From positions 1 through 16,175 of the forward strand of contig CAZJXF010000081.1 in the NCBI GenBank assembly GCA_964549995.1: 16,175 bases of DNA. The letters are read 5' to 3'. A model generated the notes under the pieces. That model did no database searches. It worked only from the letters and a program-made list of their open reading frames with translations, and was not told the origin of the DNA. Shown one piece after another: positions 8,204 to 15,431 of this stretch. A program made the translations under genes and the position numbers. This DNA is from Desulfatirhabdium sp964549995 (GTDB lineage Bacteria; Desulfobacterota; Desulfobacteria; Desulfobacterales; Desulfatirhabdiaceae). How positions within the stretch are numbered: the first letter of the stretch is position 1; each line of letters begins with the position of its first letter.

Positions 8204-8710
8204 ATGAGCCATCACGATCACCCATCCTGCTGTCATTCACACGATCACGACCATTCCCACGACGACCTGCATGCCCATCCACACACCCACACCCATTCCC
8301 ATCCACATGCTCATGTACACAGTCATGAGCACGAGCATGTCCATGCACATCCTCATGAACACGTAGGCGCACATTGCCACGATCACGGTCATGATCATGT
8401 ACACGGGCATGAACATGACCACGGTCATTGTCACAGTCATGAAGCCGTGATTCCGAAGCATGCGGAAGCCGGTGGATCAAGCGCTCCGGATGGAACCGAT
8501 CGGGACGACATGCGGGGAAAACTCGAAAAGCTGCTCATTCACTGGCTCAGGCACAATACCGATCATGCCGAAAACTACCAGGTATGGGCCGAAAGAGCCA
8601 AAGAGGTTGGAATGGCCGATTTGGCGTGGCAGATCGAGGAAATAGCGGCACTTACCCGAAACATCAACGAAAAAATCGTTGCCGCTCAGAATCGATTTTT
8701 CCAGAAATAA
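8204..8710 (+). CDS. Histidine-rich metal-binding protein with a small helical C-terminal domain
   Basis: A 168-residue protein. Residues 3-80 are an almost strict alternation of His with Asp, Glu, Ser, Ala, Thr, Val, Gly or Pro, with 36 His in the first 80 residues. Cys occurs at 9, 10, 58 and 76. Such tracts bind Ni, Zn, Co or Cu and usually serve storage, delivery or detoxification. No signal peptide is visible, so the protein is probably cytoplasmic. After a linker (about 81-105), residues about 106-166 form a helical domain with K-L-L-I-H-W-L-R-H-N, D-H-A-E-N-Y and W-A-E-R-A-K. This resembles a short domain (I believe DUF8180) seen on other His-rich proteins. ATG at 8204 follows a GAAGGAG ribosome site. 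No transporter or metalloenzyme gene is adjacent, so the metal is unknown. The low-complexity codons (CAT/CAC alternating) could vary in copy number between strains. Confidence 0.88.
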   Translation: MSHHDHPSCCHSHDHDHSHDDLHAHPHTHTHSHPHAHVHSHEHEHVHAHPHEHVGAHCHDHGHDHVHGHEHDHGHCHSHEAVIPKHAEAGGSSAPDGTDRDDMRGKLEKLLIHWLRHNTDHAENYQVWAERAKEVGMADLAWQIEEIAALTRNINEKIVAAQNRFFQK

Positions 8711-8753
8711 CATGGTCCGGCGTACGTAGAACAGGGGCTCCCCTCATTCATTT
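8711..8753. other. Short spacer after the histidine-rich gene
   Basis: Together with repeat B this makes a 338-base gene-free stretch (8711-9048). The spacer holds a small AGGGG-CT-CCCCT dyad near 8733-8744 but no U-run, so I do not call a terminator. Everything from about 8754 on is repeat. Confidence 0.4.
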
Positions 8754-9048
8754 ACCCTATATTTTCGGGTAGTTTCGGGCCTGAGCATAGGGGCGGGTAC
8801 GCCTTTTGATGCTGCAGCGGAAACTTGTTTGAAGCCGCCGGAGATCGTTGGGCCGGGCATGCAAAACGCTTCGGCTTGTGTTTGAAAAGCTTGCCATTTC
8901 AATGAGATGCTCTCTCCTGGAGCGTCTGGCTACATGCCCGGCCCTTACGAGCTCGGGCGGCTGAGTTTTTCCGATGCAGCGAAAAAGGTGTGCCCGCCCC
9001 TATGCGGCTCATTGCAGACTCACTGACTTTTTGCGAAGCCGCCAATTA
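8754..9048 (+). repeat. Dispersed palindromic intergenic repeat, copy B (complete long form)
   Basis: This is an element of about 295 bp built as a large imperfect inverted repeat. The left arm is 8783-8861 and the right arm 8933-9010, around a 71-bp centre. The left arm has GCATAGGGGCGGG, GCTGCAGCGGAAAC, GAAGCCGCC and GGAGATCGTT. The right arm read backwards gives the same blocks with substitutions. The right edge carries GACTTTTTGCGAAG (9025-9038) and ends exactly at the stop codon of the methyltransferase gene (9049-9051). The left edge lacks the TCTCGCAAAAAGTC signature. No open frame in it looks like a gene. Confidence 0.85.
8850..8944 (+). repeat. Central hairpin of copy B: perfect 12-bp stem, 71-nt loop
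   Basis: GGGCCGGGCATG (8850-8861) is the exact reverse complement of CATGCCCGGCCC (8933-8944). The flanks continue the pairing imperfectly (GAGATCGTT on the left, TTACGAGCTC on the right). The 71-nt loop (8862-8932) matches the loop length of the homologous hairpin at 16071-16165. Stem positions that differ between the two copies are compensated. Confidence 0.8.
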
Positions 9049-9825
9049 TCAGGCGAACACCGTCTCATGCAGCAGCTGATTGCAGGCTGCTGCAACGGCT
9101 GTGGTGACCTGTCTTTCCACGTTCATCAATACCCAGCTTAGCCCCGCCTGTGCCATCATCGGCAGAAATGCACTTTCCAGAGCCGTTTTCTTCTCGATAT
9201 TCCGGATCCCTGCCGTCAGGTTCGACAGACCGGCGATCGTTCGGATCGGCTGATCCAGAACTTCCGGCAGGAGCTTCAGAATCTGCAGCAAATCTCGGTT
9301 CATCTGCAGACCATTTGCCCATGCCAGTGGGGCGACGATGGGGTCTATGATGAGTCGTTCGGGAGAAAGCCCCGCCTTGGTCGCTTCATTGAAAAGCTGA
9401 ACGGCAACCCCGATCCGCTCATCGAGTGTGGTCGGTACCTGGCCTTCGGGTGTCAGCAGAAAGCCGACGACATCCACATCGCGGGCGATGGCAAGCGGCA
9501 GAATGCATCCCAATTTGGATGGTTCGAGCGATATTCCGTTGATGATCGCCTGATTCCGGCAGATTTTCAGTCCGGCCTCGATCGCATGTGGGTTGGTTGT
9601 ATCCAGGAAGAGCGGAAGTCGGGTTTCGGCCTGTACGGTTTCGATCAGAAACGACATCTTGCGTTCGGGGTGTTTCGGGAGAGGGCCGCAGTTGATGTCG
9701 ATTCCGTGGATGCCCTTGGTAAGGGCCGAACGAACGATTTGCCGGATGGGATCCGGGTTTTCCTGCTGAATGGCGGAAAGAACCAGGGGGTTGGCGGGCT
9801 GCAAGGTATCCGAGATGATGTTCAT
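9049..9825 (-). CDS. Methyltetrahydrofolate:corrinoid methyltransferase-like pterin-binding protein (AcsE/MtgA family)
   Basis: A 258-residue TIM-barrel protein of the pterin-binding (DHPS/MeTr) superfamily. It resembles the Wood-Ljungdahl methyltransferase that moves the methyl group of methyl-tetrahydrofolate to a corrinoid protein. From memory of the Moorella enzyme, its pterin-site residues have counterparts here: Asp75 in L-D-T-T-N, Asn96 in I-I-N-G, Asp161 in I-I-D-P-I, and Asn202 in A-G-L-S-N. The motif A-I-E-A-G-L-K-I-C is also shared. ATG at 9825 overlaps the tyrA stop in ATGA. No separate strong ribosome site is visible, so translation is probably coupled. The open frame continues 58 codons upstream inside tyrA, but that part is not family-like. 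It is the last gene of the aro/tyrA operon, an unexpected place for this activity. Corrinoid protein and CODH/ACS genes are not in view, so the methyl acceptor is unknown. Confidence 0.85.
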   Translation of the reverse strand: MNIISDTLQPANPLVLSAIQQENPDPIRQIVRSALTKGIHGIDINCGPLPKHPERKMSFLIETVQAETRLPLFLDTTNPHAIEAGLKICRNQAIINGISLEPSKLGCILPLAIARDVDVVGFLLTPEGQVPTTLDERIGVAVQLFNEATKAGLSPERLIIDPIVAPLAWANGLQMNRDLLQILKLLPEVLDQPIRTIAGLSNLTAGIRNIEKKTALESAFLPMMAQAGLSWVLMNVERQVTTAVAAACNQLLHETVFA

Positions 9826-10691
9826 GGAGAGTCGTCTGTTTGGGTAAAAGTCGGATCGGGCAAGGACTGCGGCAGATCGGCGCTTCCATCCAGAAAGGCT
9901 TGCAGCCGATCCATCTCGGTTCGAAACCGATCCCCAAGATCGGATTGCAGCTGCTTCAGTAGTGCAATGCCTTCTTGGCGATGGACAAACGCTCTGCAAA
10001 TCTCTCCTCCTTCGCTCAAGAAAGCTTCGATCATCCGCTCGCTCTCCGGGTTCCGGGCAATCAGCATGTCGTAGAGCGCCGGATCTTGATGGAGCAATCT
10101 GGCGATGAGACCGAGCTGCAAGCGAAACACCGGTGTCGCAAACCGCTCGATGGGCTCCATGTCGCGCTGCCGCTTCAGAACGGCTGCAAACGTGATGGTC
10201 ATCCAGTGGGTCAGGGCCTGAACGGCGGCCATCGTTCGGTCGTGGGTCTTGGGATCGGTGACCGTCACCACCGCACCTTGGGTCTCCAGGGTCCGTTTCA
10301 GCCAGTCAAATCCGTCGGAAGGTTCGACGGGACATAGAATGACATTTTGCCCTCGAATCGAATCGGTAGAGGGGCCGAAGAGGGGATGCATGCCCACGAC
10401 CTGTGCCCTGGTGGATTGCTGCATGGTGGAGACGATGTCTTGCTTCAGTGAACAGACGTCCGTCAACAGCTGGCTGGGGTGGAGCAGGGGGCCGATTTCC
10501 CGGGCGAGGTGAGCGGCCGCATCGATGGGGACGCTGAGGATAAGGACATCGCATCGGTTTGCGAGATCACGGGGGGTGACGGAGGTGTGACGGTCCGCCG
10601 AAAGGGTCGGGCATCCGACGGATTCCAAAAACCGTCTCAGCCAAGACCCCATTTTCCCCTCTCCGCCGATCACGCCGACGGTTCGATTCAT
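9822..10691 (-). CDS. tyrA: Prephenate dehydrogenase (tyrosine biosynthesis)
   Basis: A 289-residue NAD(P)-dependent dehydrogenase that converts prephenate to 4-hydroxyphenylpyruvate, the step committing to tyrosine. The Rossmann nucleotide loop G-E-G-K-M-G sits at residues 10-15. The substrate-side motif G-M-H-P-L-F-G-P has His102, as in bacterial TyrA proteins. There is no chorismate mutase domain at the N-terminus and I recognise no ACT domain at the C-terminus, so it looks like the simple monofunctional type. ATG at 10691 overlaps the aroC stop as ATGA and has GGAAAG upstream. The frame is open for 21 more codons inside aroC, but the Rossmann fold begins right after this ATG. Arogenate as substrate cannot be excluded from sequence. 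Confidence 0.92.
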   Translation of the reverse strand: MNRTVGVIGGEGKMGSWLRRFLESVGCPTLSADRHTSVTPRDLANRCDVLILSVPIDAAAHLAREIGPLLHPSQLLTDVCSLKQDIVSTMQQSTRAQVVGMHPLFGPSTDSIRGQNVILCPVEPSDGFDWLKRTLETQGAVVTVTDPKTHDRTMAAVQALTHWMTITFAAVLKRQRDMEPIERFATPVFRLQLGLIARLLHQDPALYDMLIARNPESERMIEAFLSEGGEICRAFVHRQEGIALLKQLQSDLGDRFRTEMDRLQAFLDGSADLPQSLPDPTFTQTDDSP

Positions 10692-11743
10692 GATCGGATC
10701 GCTTTCCATCGAAGCAGGTGGTCCGTCAGCACTAAGGCGACCATGGCCTCGCATACCGGATTGATTCGGGGAATCGCCGAGATGTCGTGTCTTCCGCCCA
10801 CCCGGATTTCTGCCGGGTTGCCTTCCAGATCGATCGTCTGCTGGGGCAGTGCGATGGACGGAATGGGTTTGACGGCGACCCGGACCACGATTTCGTCTCC
10901 GTTGGAAATGCCCGCCAGAATGCCGCCCGCATGGTTGCTCAAAAATCCCTCAGGCGTGATGGGATCGTTGTGTTCGGAGCCGAGCATGTCGGCTGCAGCG
11001 AAACCGGAACCGATTTCCACCCCTTTCACGGCACCGATCCCCATCAGCGCATGGGCGATATCGGCATCGAGCTTGTCGAAAACGGGCTCTCCCAATCCTC
11101 TCGGAACACCCGTGGCCCGAATCTCAACGATCCCGCCGGCCGAATCTCCCTTGGCCCGTATCGAGGTGATGCGAGTGGCCATCTCTTCGGCTGCTTCCTC
11201 GTCTGGGCAGCAGAAGGGATTTCGGAAAACCGCTTGCGGATCGATCCGTTTGGCACGAATGCCGGCAAGAGCGATGGTCCAAGCGCGAACGAGAATGCCT
11301 TCCCGCTGCAGGACGGCCTTCGCGACCGCTCCTGCGGCAACTCGGGCAGCGGTTTCTCGAGCCGATGCTCGTCCGCCTCCCCGCCAGTCCCGAATCCCGT
11401 ATTTGGCATGATAGGTGATGTCTCCGTGCCCCGGACGAAAGAGGTGGGCCATGGGGCTGTAGGATGCGGATCGGGCATCCTGGTTGGCGATCTGGATGGA
11501 AATGGGGCATCCGGTCGTTCGGCCTTCGAAAATCCCCGATAGAAGGACGGCCCGATCCGGCTCCTTGCGGGGGGTGCTGGCGGCGGAAGACCCCGGCTTA
11601 CGTCTGTCCAGCTCCCGTTGAATCAAGGATTCGTCCAGGGGGATGCCGGCAGGGCAGCCGTCGATCACAACTCCGATCGCCGGTCCGTGGGATTCTCCCC
11701 AGGTGGTGATCCGGAACAAGGTTCCAAAAGAATTTCCGGCCAT
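10688..11743 (-). CDS. aroC: Chorismate synthase
   Basis: A 351-residue chorismate synthase. It converts 5-enolpyruvylshikimate 3-phosphate to chorismate using reduced FMN. The family signatures are clear: the N-terminus M-A-G-N-S-F-G followed by T-T-W-G-E-S-H-G, then F-R-P-G-H-G-D, the Y-G-I-R-D-W-R-G-G-G-R-A-S-A-R-E block, G-S-E-H-N-D, and the C-terminal G-R-H-D segment. Length is normal for the family. ATG at 11743 has AGGAAAT 7 nt upstream. The frame extends 22 codons further back, but that part lacks family resemblance. The first 79 bp overlap the 3' end of aroK in another frame. The last 4 bp overlap tyrA. Confidence 0.97.
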   Translation of the reverse strand: MAGNSFGTLFRITTWGESHGPAIGVVIDGCPAGIPLDESLIQRELDRRKPGSSAASTPRKEPDRAVLLSGIFEGRTTGCPISIQIANQDARSASYSPMAHLFRPGHGDITYHAKYGIRDWRGGGRASARETAARVAAGAVAKAVLQREGILVRAWTIALAGIRAKRIDPQAVFRNPFCCPDEEAAEEMATRITSIRAKGDSAGGIVEIRATGVPRGLGEPVFDKLDADIAHALMGIGAVKGVEIGSGFAAADMLGSEHNDPITPEGFLSNHAGGILAGISNGDEIVVRVAVKPIPSIALPQQTIDLEGNPAEIRVGGRHDISAIPRINPVCEAMVALVLTDHLLRWKAIRS

Positions 11744-12267
11744 AAACGGATTTCCTGAATCCAACGAAGAATGGTTTGGGCGATGGCTTCCGGGTGCATC
11801 TGGTCGCAATCGATGACGCGATCGGCAGCGGCTTGGTAGAGGGGCGTTCTTTCCTTGAGCAGATGATGGATTTCCGCAATCGGGTCCTCTCCGGTCAACC
11901 CCGGGCGAAGCACAGAAGAGTTGGGATCCGCCGTCATTCGGGATGCAGCCGTTTCCGGACGAATGCGCAGCCAGACAATGAAACCGGAGCGCTTCATCGC
12001 TTCGATGTTGTTTTCATATAGTACAATACCGCCGCCGGTTGCAACTACCCGATGGGTCTTCAGACGGGAAATTTCGTGTAGGATGTCGGCCTCGAGACTT
12101 CGGAAGGACTTCCACCCATGCGTTTTTACCCAATCGGAAATGCTGCATCCGCAACGCTCCACAACGCAGCTATCCGTATCGACTGCAGCCAGTCCGAGGC
12201 GATCGGAAAGCAATCGGGCGATGGTCGATTTTCCGGAACAGCGAAAGCCGATGAGATATAGGTTCAT
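11665..12267 (-). CDS. aroK: Shikimate kinase
   Basis: A 200-residue P-loop kinase that phosphorylates shikimate with ATP, two steps before AroC. The Walker A motif is G-F-R-C-S-G-K-S-T (7-15). Shikimate-binding residues appear as D-T-D (30-32), F-R-x-x-E (55-59) and G-G-G (78-80). A lid segment contains R-P-G-L-T-G. The protein is about 25 residues longer than a typical shikimate kinase. The extra tail is encoded where the gene overlaps aroC by 79 bp. ATG at 12267 lies 18 nt after the stop of the Dabb gene. I see no strong ribosome site, so translation may depend on coupling. The AroL versus AroK type cannot be separated here. Confidence 0.94.
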   Translation of the reverse strand: MNLYLIGFRCSGKSTIARLLSDRLGLAAVDTDSCVVERCGCSISDWVKTHGWKSFRSLEADILHEISRLKTHRVVATGGGIVLYENNIEAMKRSGFIVWLRIRPETAASRMTADPNSSVLRPGLTGEDPIAEIHHLLKERTPLYQAAADRVIDCDQMHPEAIAQTILRWIQEIRLWPEILLEPCSGSPPGENPTDRRSEL

Positions 12268-12285
12268 CTGGTGGTAGGCGGCGAA

Positions 12286-12585
12286 CTACATGAAATCGTA
12301 AATCTGTACCCTGGACCAGCAGTGACCGAAGCGTTTCAAAAATCCCTGATGGGCGGGATGAACCTGATAGGCGTCGTGATCGGCGATCGAATCGAAGAGA
12401 ACCGTGATCCCGATGGAATAGCTCGTATCGATGACCGGGCGGGGGGCAGTGGGTGCGGGTGTGCCGATGTACACGCCCCGGGTGGTAGGGATGGTTTTCA
12501 GGGCTTCCAGTCCTTCCCGAAAGGCCTGGATCTCGCTATCCGGCAATTCGGGCTTCAACCAAAACAAAACGATGTGGCTCAGCAT
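12286..12585 (-). CDS. Dabb-family (stress-responsive alpha/beta barrel) small protein
   Basis: A 99-residue protein with the dimeric alpha/beta ferredoxin-like Dabb fold. It has the typical start M-L-S-H-I-V-L-F-W-L-K, the central F-R-E-G-L-E-A-L segment, a strand around Y-S-I-G-I-T-V-L-F-D, then D-H-D-A-Y-Q-V-H-P-A-H and a C-terminal strand ending V-Q-I-Y-D-F-M. Family members are small-molecule-binding or cyclase-like proteins, often of unknown role. ATG at 12585 has AAGGAT 6-7 nt upstream. It is the first gene of the aroK-aroC-tyrA operon, 18 bp ahead of aroK. Its link to aromatic biosynthesis is by position only. Confidence 0.9.
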   Translation of the reverse strand: MLSHIVLFWLKPELPDSEIQAFREGLEALKTIPTTRGVYIGTPAPTAPRPVIDTSYSIGITVLFDSIADHDAYQVHPAHQGFLKRFGHCWSRVQIYDFM

Positions 12586-12781
12586 GTGGGTATCCTTTAG
12601 GGTTATGGGGTCATGAAAAGGGATTCAAAAGGTCCTGTTGTCTTGGCCGATGAATTCGTATCACAACCGAATGGGGATGTCCACCCAAAGGAGCCGATCC
12701 GTTATCGTGATAAGGTGAGATGTGTAGTGCGATAATGCGACAGCCTGTAAGAGCGACCTGCCGGCTCACCAAAGATTTCCC
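12586..12781. other. Intergenic region upstream of the Dabb/aro operon
   Basis: This region separates the end of the permease gene from the start of the aro operon, both on the - strand. It should hold the operon's promoter and the permease transcript's end. A small dyad TTATC-gt-GATAA lies near 12703-12714. I could not pick a convincing -35/-10 pair or a hairpin-plus-U-run terminator. Confidence 0.35.
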
Positions 12782-12805
12782 GACTTTTTGCGAGTTCATC
12801 ATTTC
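12782..12805 (-). repeat. Edge stub of the dispersed repeat (copy E)
   Basis: GACTTTTTGCGAG (12782-12794) followed by TTCATCATT matches the edge of copy A and, more loosely, copy B. It ends exactly at the permease stop codon (12806-12808), as copy B does with the methyltransferase gene. The rest of the element is not recognisable here, so it is a remnant or a minimal form. Confidence 0.65.
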
Positions 12806-14314
12806 TCACGTCGCCATTAACAGGAAGAGGCCAATCCCGACCGAAGAGAGAATACCGATTGGAATGGTCCATCGAAGGATGTCCCCTTCTTTTCCAACAG
12901 CGCCGCACATGGGTGTGGCAATGGCAATTTTGAAGGGAGACGAAATGGAACCCAGTGATGCACCAACGGCAAGCCCTGCAGAAAGCCAAGCAGGGGATAT
13001 TCCCAACAGACCGGCAGCCTGAATCTGGAGTTGTCCGAAGAGCATCAAGGAGGCCACCCCGTATCCCGTCAGAAAGGTTCCTGCCCATCCCAACACCGGA
13101 ACGAAAACCGGGTACAAATCGCCCGCGTAGGTTTTTAATCCCTCGGAAAGAACCCACGGAATATGGAGATTTCGATGGAGGCTTACGAAGTGTTCACCGT
13201 ATCCCGAGTAGGCAATGATCTGCCCCATGGCCCCAAAAAGGGCCATGGACAGGGAAGGACGCCAACCCTTTCGAACGCCGGCCCCGATCACTTGGGAGAG
13301 TTGGCTTCGGTTCATTCGAAAGATCCACGCCGAGAGTGCAGCGGCGAGGAACAGGTAGATATAGGCTGAAAAGAATGGCGTCATGACCAACCGATGGACG
13401 GGGATGATTTCAAACGTCCAGCGTAGCCGTTCAAAGGTCAGATATTTCAAATAGGGAACGGTATTGACCAGGAGAAGGGCCCCCATGATGAAGGCAAATG
13501 GGGAAAGATCCCATAGGATTTGACGTTCGAGCGGCATGTTCCGGATCCCCATCCGGATCAGAAGGAGGATCAGTCCCAAGCCGCCCAGCATTCCGGCGAG
13601 AGAAGGCCCAATAAGGTACACGCTCACCAGCGCGATAACGGCCGCAATCAACCCGGCCACAAGACAAATCAGCGTTTGGCGACCGAAAGGGATTCCCTCG
13701 TCTTCGGAGCCTCTCAAAAAGAAGGGGATAGACACGGCCATCATCAGTGTGGCAGGGATGGAGAGCCATGCGGAATGAACGGCCAGGATCTGGATAGGTA
13801 ATCCCGTGATCACGGCATGGACAGCCAAGATCATCCCCGTCAGCTCCAAGGTCATCATGCCGGAGTATCCGACGATGGATAAAGCTGCAGCTCCAGCCGG
13901 CATGACGCCGCTCGCTCGCAGCATGGGGGCGACAACCGGTTCTGCGATCACGCTGGCACCTTCCATGAAATTTCCGACCCCGATCGTGATCAGCAGATTC
14001 CGCAGAAATACACTGGTCACTCCGTTCATGAACCAATCGACGATTCGCGAAAGGGAACCGGTTGCCATCAAAACCTGACTCAATACAATGCCCGCAACGA
14101 TGACCAAGAGCAGCGGAAACGTCGTCATTACACCATCCAGCCCGGCCATCAGCACAACAGAAACCGGCGTTTCGAAGACCCATACCGCCAACAACGCACT
14201 GAAACAGGTCCCGCAGACCGATAGGGACAAGGCCGATTGCTTAAATCCGATGGCCAGCACCGACAACAACAAGATCGGGGTCCAACTCCAGAAAAAATGA
14301 AGGCTATCGAACAA
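12806..14314 (-). CDS. LctP/GlcA-family (L-lactate permease family) carboxylate transporter
   Basis: A 502-residue polytopic membrane protein with roughly 12-14 hydrophobic segments. Family marks are the G-N-F-M-E-G-A-S-V-I-A-E-P-V block near residue 115 and the C-terminal region. The latter has L-G-W-A-G-T-F-L-T-G, then S-L-G-S-I-S-S-P-F-K-I-A-I-A, then G-K-E-G-D-I-L-R. These resemble the EGAAGFG-type and Q-N-I-x-x-A-type blocks of lactate/glycolate permeases but differ in detail. The substrate may therefore be another small organic acid. It is somewhat shorter than classical LctP (about 550 residues). The start is TTG at 14314 with AGGGAGA about 7 nt upstream. It lies 38 bp downstream of a TRAP-type binding protein, with no TRAP membrane subunits nearby. 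Confidence 0.85.
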   Translation of the reverse strand: MFDSLHFFWSWTPILLLSVLAIGFKQSALSLSVCGTCFSALLAVWVFETPVSVVLMAGLDGVMTTFPLLLVIVAGIVLSQVLMATGSLSRIVDWFMNGVTSVFLRNLLITIGVGNFMEGASVIAEPVVAPMLRASGVMPAGAAALSIVGYSGMMTLELTGMILAVHAVITGLPIQILAVHSAWLSIPATLMMAVSIPFFLRGSEDEGIPFGRQTLICLVAGLIAAVIALVSVYLIGPSLAGMLGGLGLILLLIRMGIRNMPLERQILWDLSPFAFIMGALLLVNTVPYLKYLTFERLRWTFEIIPVHRLVMTPFFSAYIYLFLAAALSAWIFRMNRSQLSQVIGAGVRKGWRPSLSMALFGAMGQIIAYSGYGEHFVSLHRNLHIPWVLSEGLKTYAGDLYPVFVPVLGWAGTFLTGYGVASLMLFGQLQIQAAGLLGISPAWLSAGLAVGASLGSISSPFKIAIATPMCGAVGKEGDILRWTIPIGILSSVGIGLFLLMAT

Positions 14315-14352
14315 TGCCGGTCTCCCTTGTTGTGGTTCTCAGGAAAACGGTG

Positions 14353-15378
14353 TTACTTGGAGCATTTCTTCACCTGTTCGCGGACAAAATCCACATATTC
14401 CTTTCCGGGCAACCCCTTCTTGTTCATCGCTGCGATATAGTTTTCTGTAACCGATTTCACCGCATCCGCCCATCGGGCATCTTCCTCCGGAGACAGGGTG
14501 ATGAAGGTGTTGCCAAGGCTCAGGCTGTATTCAAGACCTTCCTTGTCGCTCTGATCCCAGGCGGCCCCGTGTTTGGGAATCCACTCGGCGCTGACCTGCT
14601 CGAAAACATCCTGTACATCTTTCGGAAGGGATTTCCACCGATCCAGATTCATCACAACGTACTGGCCGGCGGAATACCCGATGCCGTAGCAGCCGATCGT
14701 GTATTTGATGACTTCCGCCTGTTTCCAGCCTTTCAGCGCCTCCGATCCAACGAAGGTTGCATCGGCGACCCCCTTCTGAAGGGCTTCGTATACACCGCTG
14801 ATGGGCAGGGCGACCGGAACGGCCCCCAAAGCGGTTACCATATCCGCATTGAAGCCGTAGGAACGAATTTTCAAGCCCTTCAGATCTTCCAGACGGTTGA
14901 TTTCCTTTTTGCTGTGCAAAATGCCCGGACCGTGGGCATGGAGATACAACACTTTAACCTTGTTCAATTCCTCCGGCTTGAACTTCTGGTAGAACGCATT
15001 GATGACCCGGGTAGCCGTCTTGCCGTCCGGGTACCCATTCGGGAGGTCGATGACTTCCATGGCCGGGAAGACCCCGCGGCTGTATCCGAACACCGACATG
15101 CCGATATCGGCGATCCCTTTCAAGACACCGTCATAAATCTGGGGGCCGTTTAGCAGACCGCCTCCACCGTAATACGTGATTTTGACTTTCCCGTTCGCTC
15201 GTGCTTCCACCTCTTTCGCCCACGCTTCGGCAAGTTTTCCCTGTTCATGCATCGGCGGGAAAAAATTGGCGTAGGCCAATTCGATCGTAGCGGCCGTTGC
15301 GGATGGAAGTTCGGACATCCCCAGCGAACCCAATGAAAACAGAACACTCCATACCAGAATCCACATTTTGGAACGCAT
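14353..15378 (-). CDS. TRAP-type periplasmic solute-binding protein (DctP family)
   Basis: A 341-residue secreted binding protein. The N-terminus is a Sec signal peptide: Arg and Lys, a hydrophobic core (about 6-20), and A-T-A-A around residues 27-30 as the likely cleavage site. The mature part follows the DctP pattern. It has L-A-E-A-W-A-K-E-V, a G-G-G-L-L-N-G-P-Q segment, and L-K-G-L-K-I-R-S, where Arg172 corresponds to the carboxylate-clamping Arg of TRAP receptors. The G-V-Y-E-A-L-Q-K-G-V-A-D segment comes next. It should capture an organic acid in the periplasm. ATG at 15378 has AAGGAGA upstream. It lies between a DUF3237 gene and an LctP-type permease. DctQ and DctM genes are missing from the visible neighbourhood. 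Confidence 0.94.
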   Translation of the reverse strand: MRSKMWILVWSVLFSLGSLGMSELPSATAATIELAYANFFPPMHEQGKLAEAWAKEVEARANGKVKITYYGGGGLLNGPQIYDGVLKGIADIGMSVFGYSRGVFPAMEVIDLPNGYPDGKTATRVINAFYQKFKPEELNKVKVLYLHAHGPGILHSKKEINRLEDLKGLKIRSYGFNADMVTALGAVPVALPISGVYEALQKGVADATFVGSEALKGWKQAEVIKYTIGCYGIGYSAGQYVVMNLDRWKSLPKDVQDVFEQVSAEWIPKHGAAWDQSDKEGLEYSLSLGNTFITLSPEEDARWADAVKSVTENYIAAMNKKGLPGKEYVDFVREQVKKCSK

Positions 15379-15431
15379 CGATGATCTCCTTTTCCGGTGA
15401 GGGGTTTGGGGCGATCAGCCCGTTGGAAAGA

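Noticed and set aside
8225..8450. Possible short tandem-repeat or CRISPR-like array.
   Set aside because: The periodicity is the two-codon rhythm of alternating His residues in a coding gene. There are no repeat-spacer units.
8237..8461. Met/Val-rich hydrophobic open frame antisense to the His-rich tract.
   Set aside because: The alternating CAT/CAC codons automatically give ATG/GTG on the other strand. It is a compositional artefact.
8733..8744. AGGGG-CT-CCCCT dyad as a terminator of the His-rich gene.
   Set aside because: The stem is very short, the loop too small, and no run of T follows.
10479..11542. Long open frames antisense to aroC and tyrA.
   Set aside because: aroC and tyrA are certain from conserved motifs. 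The antisense products have no recognisable domain or ribosome site.
14314..15153. 279-codon open frame antisense to the DctP gene.
   Set aside because: The DctP protein has signal peptide, family motifs and a good ribosome site. The antisense frame has none.
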